DNA from: Verticillium longisporum
Lineage: Eukaryota; Ascomycota; Sordariomycetes; Glomerellales; Plectosphaerellaceae
Direction of reading: 5' to 3'
DNA length: 64,000 nucleotides
Assembly: GCA_019188255.1 (NCBI GenBank)
Contig: JAETXT010000011.1
Coordinates: 62,001-126,000, forward strand
Below, in pieces: positions 1 through 9,950 of the stretch; positions within the stretch are counted from its first letter, which is position 1; each line of letters starts with the position of its first letter. The position numbers and the translations under genes were made by a program. The notes beneath the pieces are model-generated. The model was given only the letters and a program-made list of their open reading frames with translations, had not been told where the DNA came from and ran no database searches.

Positions 1-1557
1 ACCGAGGAAGACATGGAACCCATCACAGCCAGCAACCTCGTGCTGCGTCACGACGGCGTCGTGTACACCCACCCTGAATGTATGCAAGGCGTCCCTCTTG
101 TGAAGATTGACCCGAGCCATCCGTACTGGGAGCCCGACTGGGAGCCTGATCTCGAGAACGCGGCTATCCAGCCCGCCTTGGAGTCGTGGCGTGTCAAGCA
201 CGAAGCTGCGCTCAAGGGAAACACGAGCAGCAAGTTTCAGGTCGGACGCCAAGTCAACCGTGGCGAGACGATTCTCAAGTTCCTGAGGCAAGCCGACATC
301 AGCCCTTACCAACTGTTGAGCAAAAAGTATGTCAACTCGCGCCTTGTCGGCTACGATACGCTGTTCCGACTCGCCGATACCTTTTTCGTTCTCGAAAGTT
401 TCGGCACAATGGACATCACTCCTCTGGAATGGATCCGGCACCGGCTGCATGAAGTCATTCAAGAGGAGGGCCCGCACTTCAAGCTCTACGCCAAAGTACA
501 CAATTTCTACCATGACCGCAAGCTGGAGGCCCTTCGACTGGCAAACGGGAAAAGGAGTATCGGCCGCCCTTCCGGTATGAAGATGTCGGGAAAGAAGAGG
601 AAGAGTTTGAATGATACGCCCATCAAGGCTATCGTGCCTCCGGTCGGAGCTGGCCCTACTTTGGTCGGCCCCCTTCCCGGCTATGATGTTGTCGCGCAAG
701 TATCAGCGGCGGCGATGCATCATGCGCAGAATCTCAGCGCCGAGTCCGAGCAGGAACGGCTGTATAAACGGAAACGAAAACCCCTCGTCAATAGTCGCAA
801 CGGCACGCCTTTGAATGGCGAGGACGAGGGCGAGGGCGAGGGCGAGGGCGAGGGCGAGGGCGAGGGCGAGGGCGAGGGCGAGGGCGAGGGCGAGGGCGAG
901 GGCGAGGGCGAGGGCGAGGGCGAGGGCGAGGGCGAGGGCGAGGGCGAGGGCGAGGGCGAGGGCGAGGGCGAGGGTGACTATGACTTGCAGTATGACGGAT
1001 ACACCGATACGGACGACTACAGTGGCGATCAGATTAGCAACCACGATTTCTGCTTGAGCTCCGTCAAATCGCGCATCAACACAACGAGCACATCTGTCAC
1101 GCAGTATTGGCATTGGGTCGATATCGAGGGTGGCACAGACGATGTTTTTGAGCACCAGGTCTTATCTGACTGCAATCCGCCGTCGTGGGGTTGTACTCTA
1201 ACCCGGTCAACTTTCACTTCACGCCGCAAGACGTTGTGGACATTCAATGGGCGGCCGACACGCGCAAAGTGGTTGTGCGATGCCGGCCTGGCGTCGAAAA
1301 GGACGAGCAAACCGGCCAAGAACGCGGTGACATGATTGCCGATTTTGCCCGCGAGCGCACCAAGCGGCGATTCCTTGTGTTCTGTGAGAAAAGGGGAATC
1401 AAAATCGTCAAGACGACGAGGTTCGTGTCTCCTTGTCCTGTCATTTCTGTGCTCTTTGACTAACCAGACTGTTAGTGACGCCATTGAACAGGCGTGGGAG
1501 ACTACCAAGTCGCCCTTTGTTGATCCCGTCGAGGCTTCCGAGTTGGAGATGGTCTGA
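1..1557 (+). CDS. Unrecognised protein with a long Gly-Glu repeat, 5' partial and frameshifted
   Basis: The reading frame is open from base 1, with the first ATG at 13, so the gene probably begins upstream. Residues from about 38 to 165 after that ATG (HPYWEPDW to the LEWIRHRLHE region) resemble a segment of the gene at 54749-56458, so the two look like members of one fungal family. I do not recognise the function. A basic patch (GKKRKS, YKRKRKP) precedes a 25-copy hexamer at 825-974 coding (Gly-Glu)n, then an acidic tail. At 1187-1190 the frame breaks in a GGGG run; one extra G restores WGLYSNPVNFHF and an uninterrupted C-terminus. An intron at 1421-1475 (donor GTTCGT, branch CTAAC, acceptor TTAG) joins KTT-SDAIEQAWE, with a stop at 1555-1557. 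With that base added, all exon phases agree. Confidence 0.7.
825..974 (+). repeat. GAGGGC hexamer microsatellite (25 copies)
   Basis: About 25 near-perfect copies of a 6-bp unit inside the coding region of the first gene. The unit is a multiple of three, so copy-number change would lengthen or shorten the Gly-Glu tract without breaking the frame. Confidence 0.95.
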
Positions 1558-2188
1558 GAACGCCGTACTTCACCGCTTGCCTTGGACCGGGCAGCTATCT
1601 CAGATTTGGGGGGGAATTTTTCATACTTATTTCTGGTGGAGGAGATACCCGAGGCGCGCAATCAATGGAGGACAACTTGCTTGCGACCGGCGTTGCCATG
1701 GGCGTGATTTACTGGGCGTTGATGGTTCATCTCAAGAGACAAAGTTCTTTTACAGCATTTGTTCATTTTGCGCTGGACTCGAGCCAAGCAGCAGGGACAC
1801 GGCGTCAACATGGTTATACGAGCCTGGCTCGACAGTGTATAATTAGGGCAGGCTGCATTACGGTGACAGCAGGCCGGCAAGCAAACCAACTAGAAACATT
1901 TACAGCGACGCGTATGCATTGGCCCGAGTTCCTATGTCTCTTGGCGCATTGGAAGGACGAGGCACGCCGGGGTGAACATCTCCGCGCACTATCGCTTGTG
2001 GCAAATGTGCCGCGGCATCATTGCAAATGACCCCCCAGCTGACGTGCGGCGCAGCAACAAGTTTGCCTTCCCGACCAAGGGAGACGAGGCTCAACTGACG
2101 ACGTACTTACTTGGGTACATAGGTTGTCGGTCGTTCAGTCTACTCGACGCGGCGGGTGAGCTTTGTTCATTGAAAGGTCGCCAGCACA
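1558..2188. other. Intergenic, no gene seen
   Basis: Short overlapping open frames occur here, but none has a supporting motif or intron structure. It should hold the 3' region of the first gene and the promoter of the WD40-like gene. Confidence 0.6.
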
Positions 2189-4042
2189 ATGGACACGCTC
2201 AGGATGCAATGCAACCGTCTAGAGGAGTCTCTCGAATCCATTGCAACGAGCGTGGAAGAGTTCTCAAGTAGGCACACGACATCGCGTGCCAACCTGGAGC
2301 CGCTCGTGGCTGAGCTCTCTGAACTACGACGGTCCACCGCAGCTCTCCGTGACAAGGCCGCTTCTTTTGATGACGGCGCCACGCCCATCCCAGATGACGT
2401 GTTCCGTGGCATCAAGATGGTGCCGGCCAACTGCGTCGATCATGTCCTTGCTGTGCGGCAGACGCTCGAGGACCCAACCCGCCAGCGACACGACTGGCAA
2501 GGCATCGTGCCAATGGACGTTGATCGACTGGTGAGGCCGCTCGAGACCGGTAGGCGGGCCTTGGACGTGGCCGTGGCCGGGCTGGACATGGCGACGGGCG
2601 TCAACGAGGCTGAGCAGACGGGTGACTCGCCGCCGTACGCAACGACGTCGATTGTGCCCGAAATCCTCTACATCAAGGTCCGCCTTGCCGAGGACCGCGA
2701 CCGCAACGCCAATACAGTGCAGGCTGTGGTGCTTACCGAGTTCCTCGAGGCCCTGCAGCGCTTCGCCTCGCAGCATTCGGGCAATCTCGTGCCCCCGCCG
2801 ATCGAGCAGCGCCGCAGCAGCAACGTGGCTCTATCCGAAGCGGCCTCGCTCCCCGGTGGCAGCGGCAGCGGCAGCGGTGGTGGTCTGGACTCATACCAGG
2901 CCCCGGACGACTCTACTCGGGCGCCTTCGCCTGGCCTCGACGGTCTGGACGCCGGCGACCTCGGCCGCCCGACGCCAGCCTACTCGGCCATCAGACTACC
3001 TCCGGCACCGCAACGTATGGACCTCCGCCACGTCTCGCGCCTGCCGACCCTCGAGTCTGAGACTCTCGGCATCGCCTTTGACGCCACGGCCCGCGTGCCC
3101 CGCGTGGCCGTGACAACGTACCACCATCGCGTGCGCTTCTTCCACATGAAGGTGCCCGAGGGGCGGGAACAGATGGCGGGCCGGTTCAACCTCAACGGCA
3201 CGTCCATGTGCCTCTCGCCCGCGGGACCCTTGATGGCCGTGGTGCAGGAGCACCTGGACAGTCTGTCGACATCGGCGTACGAGCGCCTGGAGCTGTCCAG
3301 ACGGCAGGCGGGCTCGCGGGAAACGCTGCATGACGGCCGCACGTTCCTGGACCCAGAAGTCGTCGTCTTTGACTATGCAAAGCAGACGTATCTCACGAAG
3401 CACCTACGCTGGCCCGGCGCCAGACCCTTTGCCTTCTCGCCGAGCGGGGCGCTGCTTGCCGTCAGGGGCGTCCTGGGACGCGTCGAGGTCTAGGACGTCG
3501 CCGGCGGAGGCAAGGGGGTCGGTGTCGTGCGGAGTCACACTGAGGATGTGTTCGAGGCGCGGTTCACGGCCGAAGGCGACCGTCTCGTGACCATGAGCAG
3601 GGACGGGACGCTGCGGGTGACGAGCACCACTACGTGGCGGGGGACAGCCAAGCTCGAGGTGGCCGAGTGGAAAAGTCCAGTGTTTCTCGCCGTGTCAGTA
3701 ACTGGCTCCGTCGTCGCCTCGGTCTGGGGTCGGAAAGTGTACTTGTGGGATCCGGATACGGGGGCCCTCGACAATTGGTCTCTTGATGGGCCAGGGGGCG
3801 AGGGGTGGCCGCTGGCGGCGAGTCCCGATCTGAGGTTCCTGTGCTGCCGGACAGAGAATGGCGCTGATGTCAGGGACATGGCGACGGGGAGAGTGCTGTG
3901 CAGGATGGGTTTCGGGCAGGGCTTTGCGAGCTCGGCGGCGTTCAGCTTGGACAGCAAATATCTGACAGTTGGCCGGGCCGTTGGTGGACATCATGTGAGA
4001 GAGGCCCTGGGCAGGGTAGACTTTTGGGAAATCATCGAGTAG
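2189..4042 (+). CDS. WD40-like beta-propeller protein interrupted by an in-frame TAG
   Basis: One frame of 618 codons without introns, broken only by TAG at 3491-3493 (codon 435). The N-terminal 100 residues are helical and leucine-rich (MDTLRMQCNRLEESLESI), of the kind seen in N-terminal domains of fungal signalling proteins; I cannot name it. A Gly/Ser-rich linker at about 224-260 follows. From about residue 290 the sequence is propeller-like: FAFSPSGALLAV, then the stop, then HTEDVFEARF, LVTMSRDGTLRV and KVYLWDPDTGALDNW. The stop sits where a WD40 repeat expects tryptophan (VEV-W-DVAGG), so the original codon was almost surely TGG. The change is G to A and could be a real nonsense mutation or a sequence error. 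If real, the protein loses its last propeller blades. Partners and role are unknown. Confidence 0.75.
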
Positions 4043-4274
4043 ACACCTTTGATTCTTTAGGGGCTGACGGAAAAAAGAAAAGCATGATTCGCATTGAGCA
4101 TTACGAACGTGTCGGATGGTCAGTCTATCGGACATGGAACGATCCATGCTTCTGCCCCTTTCTCGTCCAGAGCTCCGAAGAATCTAATAGTCCGATACCT
4201 GCCAGGCTTGCGTCTCCTCCATGTACCATCAACGAGATTATGCGACCTTGACGAATGCCAGAGTGAAGGCAGCT

Positions 4275-6015
4275 TCATGCGCAAGTTCCAAAGCCAGCCT
4301 GGCATCCTGTCCCACAATGATCTCCAGTGGAGCCGCACCATCCAGCTCTCGAACAGCATGTTGCACCAAGCGGCTCCTTCGCACAAGTGGCACTGCCATG
4401 GCCCGGGCCACAACGACCATTCGTGGACGGAGGGCGAGCGGTAGTTGTTGGCGCGGATGGCGTGGTGGTAGTCGTCGCCGCGCCCGGGCTCGAGGCTGAA
4501 CACGTCCCGAAGCCGATCTGGCATCCTGACCCGCAGTGCGCGGATGAACTACCACACCAGCCGGCCGATGAGCAGCATGTAGCTCCAGGCTCGCGAGCGC
4601 AGGTCTGTCTGCCCTGGTTTACGCCACAGCGGCCATTGGTCGTGGCAGGGAGGGTTCCCGTGGGCTGCGCAACCGAGGTTGTGCGTGTCGTGGCCGGCGG
4701 GTTCGGGGTGCCGACGGTGCGATACCAGTTGGCTTTGGGGTCACCGAGACACTCTCCGACGGTGACGGCGCGGAAACCGTTGCGCTGGAGCGAGGCAAGC
4801 ATGTAGTCCGTCAGGTTGTAGACGCTCTGCTGCACGGGGTCGTGCTCGATGTGAAGGAACTTTGCAGTGGCGGGATTGGCGTCCTCCACAGCAGCGTCCC
4901 AGATGTCTTTGGAGCCTTGTATAGCTGATGGACTATTGCGAAGATAGCCCTCCGTGTCAAGGTCAAAATAGGTTATGTGATAGCCAAGCTCGTTGAGAAG
5001 CGTCTCACACGCGCCGTCGCACGCAGAATAGGGGGGTCTAGCTTGTTAGTCAAGCGTTGTAAAGGCCGCAAAAACAACAGTGGTCATACCTCATATAAGT
5101 CGGAAAGTAGCCGAACAGATCAGCCAGGGCGATCTCGAGGTAGTTCATCTGGTTACGGAATTTGGACTCGGTGAGTGTCGTCAGACGTTGGTGGGACCAG
5201 GTATGGCTCGCGATCTGATGGCCCTCGGCAACCATGCGCTGTGATCCGTCAGGTTAGCAATCAAAAGACACGAGAAGTGGCCTCACCCGAAGGAGTCCTG
5301 GCCACGCGGTGTTTGGGTCATTGATTTTGCCCTTTCCCAAGTTGTTGCCTGTCACGTAAAACGTCGCCTTGGCGTTGTAGGCCTGGGGGGAACTGGTAAG
5401 CGACATGGGTTTGAAATGATCTATCACAGGTCGCCGCTCAACCTTACCTTGAGCTTGTCGAGCAGGTCGTCGGTGTAAATGTAGGGCCCATCGTCATATG
5501 TGAGGGCGATATCACCAGGTCGCGTGCAGCGACGGACCGATGTGCCATAAGGTACGCTGCCGACTTTGGGCCGCGGGACATTCTTCGTCTCAGGACCGCT
5601 GGGCCGGATGTTGGCATCGCAGGCTGGTCCGTATTCGATCTGACAGGACGGCGCTGAGCAGTAAAGATATCCCTGACCGCACCATCTGGAGTCTATCCGT
5701 CAGGGCCAGCACTGCGTGGTGGGAGGGTGACAGTACTTACCCGGCGCTGGAACAGCACATACCGGCTTCGCACGAGGTTCCAAAGTCTATACCACATCGT
5801 GCACCCAGTCGCTTTTCCAGGGTGACGGTGGTCTCTGTCTCGTTGACATTTGCATGCGACTTGACGGTTGCTAGCCTGCGGTCCTTGGCTTGCCGCCGGC
5901 CAAAGCGCGCAGTCTGCAGGGTATCTCGACCCTCCGTCAGGACAGTGTCCAAGGCTTGTCCAGCAACGGGTCCTGCCAAGCTCGCAAGAGCGAGGACAAC
6001 TTTGTCGCCACGCAT
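4275..6015 (-). CDS. Chitin deacetylase with three CBM18 chitin-binding modules
   Basis: Secreted carbohydrate esterase family 4 enzyme predicted to remove acetyl groups from chitin, giving chitosan. Five exons: introns at 5686-5740, 5448? no further than 5383-5447, 5239-5286 and 5038-5089; all phases agree and give about 506 residues. I chose the ATG at 6015 because a signal peptide follows it (MRGDKVVLALASLAGPVAG). Domain order: CBM18 (CGIDFGTSC, GMCCSSAGWCG), NodB deacetylase, then two CBM18 modules ending in FGTCS and FGTCA. NodB motifs visible are TYDDGP (metal and catalytic Asp), HTWSH (metal His), RPPYSA, DLDTEGY and LHIEHD. Ser/Thr/Pro linkers separate the modules. The layout repeats in the paralogue at 12786-14444, with a chitin-synthase-like gene between, which suggests joint action on one polymer. 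Confidence 0.93.
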
Positions 6016-7878
6016 GGTTGTATGATGGGCACTCGCGGTGTATCTCCCGAAGCCAATGAATCGAGCAAAAAAGGGGCGACCACGAGATCGAGAATTCAAA
6101 CAAGTACCCAGCCAGTAACTCAGAACTTTGAGGCCGAGGTAAGAGCATTTGCATCAAGAAATTATTTTGAAAAGACGGGTTGGAGACAAACCGAGATTCT
6201 TGTTCGACCAGTCTGCTACAAGAGCCCAAGTCAGTCTAGCCAAGGCCTAAGAAAAAGCAACAATATATCGCGGTTCTATGTATAAACGTAGCAGAGCATG
6301 GGCCGAACAAAGAGATGAAGGGCGCCATGCTTGCTCGTGATCCTCGTGGCAGGGCGGCTGGCTGAAGCAGAGCGAAGCAACAAGGTAGCGTCGGCTGAGC
6401 AGCGCTGACCGAGGCCTCAGCTCGGTTCCAAATCGGCTGAAGATTCAATGCATTCTTCAGCATGCTCTGGGCGCAAAAAAAGAAGCAATAGTCAAGCCAC
6501 GAGGGTAGCCAGAGTCACTGGTCACCACAGCGGAAGCCTGGGACGACAACATGGCTAAAAGATCATCAGCCTGTGCTGGCTCTCATCCCGGTTGGCCGTG
6601 AGTCAGCCCCACTCGGGATAGATGTGTTCTCAACCGCCATCAAGGGCGATACGAGCGATGCGGCTGGGACAGGGCTGGGCTATCATGCGGTGATGAAAGA
6701 GACAAGGTCAAGGGGATCGACATCGGAAAGAAAACACTGTTGGCTTGCACATATTGGCTTGGCACTGGCCTTCCAGTGGCTGTCCACTGTTCGTATAGGC
6801 AGCTCATCCCCTAATGCCGGCAAGGTGCGCACCGAAGATCAGCGCCCCTCAGCAACGTCGACCCCCACCAAGGTACCTACAGGTGTGCTGCCGATTCTGT
6901 GCCTGCAGCACTGAATGCAGTGAAACCCGCCCCGGGTAAACAAATACGCCAAGGGTCAACTCAATTGAACCCCTTTCAGATAACCGACTCTTGCTCATTG
7001 GACCCCCCCTTTCTCCAACCCAGCCCCCCTGAATCGGGTCGCTGCAGCCGCGCCCGCAAACGATCCAACCTTTTCTCGACCTCACATCATTGCAAGCCCT
7101 GGCGACATTACCCGCTCGGAGGTAGAACAACACATACATAGAGCCGCGGCCGAATGGCGGCCGGCTGGTCACTCGTCCCCCCTGAAGCTAGTGATGCTGT
7201 CTCACCAACAAAGCACAGTTCGAGAATTTCGGTCTCGGCGCCTCACAACGGCAAGTGTCGCACCCGAGGGCTTGCAGCGGCGTGTTGTTTCTGCTGCACG
7301 TCCCCTCTCCTCCAACAAGAACTTCTAGCACGTAACGAGATGGAGTCTATACGAAGGCCACAGTACAGCTGATCTCGGAAAACAAAGGCAGAGATGCATG
7401 GCGAATGAGCTTCCATTGAGGTACTGCAGCTGTTGGCCGTGGCTGTTATACCCTCGAGTACTATCTTTGACTTATGTCTGTTGCTTGTCGTGGCCTGCCC
7501 ACTGGATAATGATGCTTTGCAATTGCTGGCTCTTGGCGCTATGAGAAACCGGCCCAAGTTGGGCTTCTTCATAGAGACATCCAAGCGATCCGCACGAGCA
7601 GGAAAAGAAAACGTCTTGACTATTATATCAGACCAAAAAACAAGCTTTACTGTAATTAAAGAGGCCCCGGTCTGTTGCAGACCCCCACATGGTTCTGTCT
7701 CGATCGGCCGTCCACGTCTTGGCTCATGCTCCCGTCGTCTTCAGCCTTGTGCAGTGCAGCTCCGCCCGATTTTCTATGCAGTGCATCAAGGCCGGGCCAT
7801 ATCCCTTTTACTGGCGTGAAAGAGACCCAGGAGGGCCATCAGAGCCCAGCATTTTTGCTGTACTGCGCATTCATCAGT
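6016..7878. other. Intergenic region between deacetylase and synthase genes
   Basis: About 1.9 kb. It should contain the promoter of the minus-strand deacetylase and the 3' end of the synthase gene. Open frames here are short and show no recognisable domain. Confidence 0.6.
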
Positions 7879-9950
7879 TTAATGTGTTCCACGGCCACCA
7901 AGGCCATCCCCCTTTTCGCCTTCCGGGTCGATGACCTCGCGTGTCTTGCCCCACTTGAAATCGTCCGAGTTGAAGAGCGAGTAGACGAGCACAACCACGT
8001 TGCAGAAGGGCGAGGTGATGAAGTGGAAAAAGTACCCGACAAAGTACTGTGCGCTCTCGAACCAGTTGCGGGGAGCCAGAAGCCAATGCAGAGCGAGTAG
8101 AACTAGGACGAGTCAGCAAACGATCAAGTCAAGCAAAAGCAGCCAAAATTTACTCACGTAGCGGCAAGCTAGAATAGAAATGAGAGTCATGAAAACCGGA
8201 TCTTTTACCAGTTCATCACCCCGCTCGATCAATATGAGGATCAGCTTGACGACGGCCGCCATGATGAAGGGCGTGATGAACCACGTCAAGACCGCGACGA
8301 TGGACTGAAGACGCTCCACAAGAATGATGCCTGGGCGAAATATCATGACAAATTCGTTGGTAATGGAGCCCAGCGCCCAACGCTTGCGCTGTGACAGGAA
8401 AACGGTCCAGTTTTGAGGGACAATGGTGAAAGCCTTGGCACGGAGCGCCTGGGCTGTCTGTCGCTTGGGGAAGAGGCTAAATATGATGCTCGCATGGATA
8501 GAGTCCTCTGAGTAGTTACCCATGATGTGCATCGTCATAATGTCGTTGGGCTTAGGGCAGTATCCGAAGCGTTCGCGCAGAACCTCATCTCCGAATGTAG
8601 CTTGATCGACCTTGATGAGCTGGCAGCAGCCTGGAAGACAGTTGACTTTTCCCGTGATGCGTGACTGGAAGAGACGACGAAGACCCTGGGTTTGGGAGTA
8701 CTCGACGGACTGGTAAAGAGACCACAGACCCCAGTTGCTCCCGTCATAGTCCACGCACACGTGGCCGCAGACACCAACAAGCTTGGGGTTTTTGCGAATT
8801 TCGCGGATCATTTCCCAGATGCAAAACTGGTCAAACACCGTGTCGGCATCCATACCCACCAAATACTCAATGTGCTCCAGACCGTGCTGCATAAAAGCGT
8901 TTCCGATATATTCGAACAGGTCATTGTTGAACATTGTCATGACATTGGCGGATCGCACTTGGTAGTGGTAGATGAAGGAACGCGCAAAGCACAAGCTGTC
9001 GCGTTTGCCTTGGTTGTAGCGTTTGCCGACGAAGACATACGGTATTCCCTTGTAGAAACCCGTCTGAACTTTGGTAGGCATGAACAGGCCATCGCGCGCG
9101 CGGTAGCCGTTTTCAAACGTGCGGGAGGGACCAGGCTCGAGGATGTCCTCCAGGAGATACTGCTGCGTGGTCTTTTCCATGCCAGGACCCTTGACATTGC
9201 CATCGACGACGATGAAAATGGTTCGCGGGTGGTCGCCGATATTCTTCTGTGCGATGAGAGAATCCAGCGATCTGGTCAGCTCGCCCAGCGTCTCGTTGTA
9301 GCAAGGCAACAACATGACGAACCGCTCTGGGCTCTCGGGCTTGTTCTCCTTCCGGAAAATCCAGAAGCACAAGACACGCGTGACTAATGTGTGCGCAACG
9401 ATGCACAAGATCATGATGAACTGAAGCATGGTGTTCGAAGACAGAAGGATAACGAAGAGGATCCATGCTTGGTAGTATGTGAAGGCGACGTAAATGAGTG
9501 CGGCGTTGATGCAGCAGAGTCCGATGAGTAGTGACCACTTCTGAACCCGAAGCAAAGACCTTGAGACGACCTTGAGCTCGCTGTCAGAGTCCCACCGTAC
9601 CTTAGCCTCTTCCTGTTGGACACAGGACTGGAAGGATGCACTTGAGTCGGCGCCGCGAGAGAAACATGAGGCAGGACCTGACGTTGGCGTGCGTGCTCCG
9701 AGTGGAAGATCATCCGGACGGAAGCCAGGACCAATAGACTGGTGCCAAATTAGTGGCCATGCGAATGCTGAAGGATCGATCAATTTTGTCTCACCGAGGC
9801 CGAGGACTGCTGCCCGCTGGGAATGTGTGTAGACAAGCTGCGGCGGCCTTGTGGATTTGTTGCAGCGAGATAACCGCCCTCCATCTCAAAAGGGGACTGT
9901 GGGATAGGAGGAAGCGGAGGGCTAGACCTCGCGACAGTGGTGCTAGCCAT
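7879..9950 (-). CDS. Chitin-synthase-like GT2 glycosyltransferase, divergent, without a myosin domain
   Basis: Membrane processive glycosyltransferase, expected to polymerise an N-acetylhexosamine from its UDP-sugar at the plasma membrane. Three exons: introns at 9739-9794 and 8103-8153, giving 654 residues from the ATG at 9950. A Pro/Ser-rich cytoplasmic head leads to membrane segments at roughly 115-170, the GT2 core with FIVVDGN, GMDADT (about 348) and CLPGCCQLI, then QRKRW (about 501), and several C-terminal membrane spans. The C-terminal exon keeps the chitin-synthase tail FNSDDFKWGKTREV; this fixes the last donor as GTAAAT rather than the GTGAGT three bases earlier. It most resembles the short chitin synthases sometimes called class VI, from memory. 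Two usual motifs differ: EDS replaces EDR (about 462) and QRKRW replaces QRRRW. A related polysaccharide synthase is an alternative. Confidence 0.88.

Noticed and set aside
703..1155. Minus-strand frame with a long Ala-Leu repeat
   Set aside because: It is the reverse reading of the Gly-Glu hexamer repeat and lacks any other protein-like feature.
7879..9950. Assignment as hyaluronan synthase because of the nearby nucleotide-sugar dehydrogenase
   Set aside because: The chitin-synthase signatures CLPGCCQLI and the DDFKWGKTREV tail, and a dehydrogenase of HexNAc rather than UDP-glucose type, argue against it.
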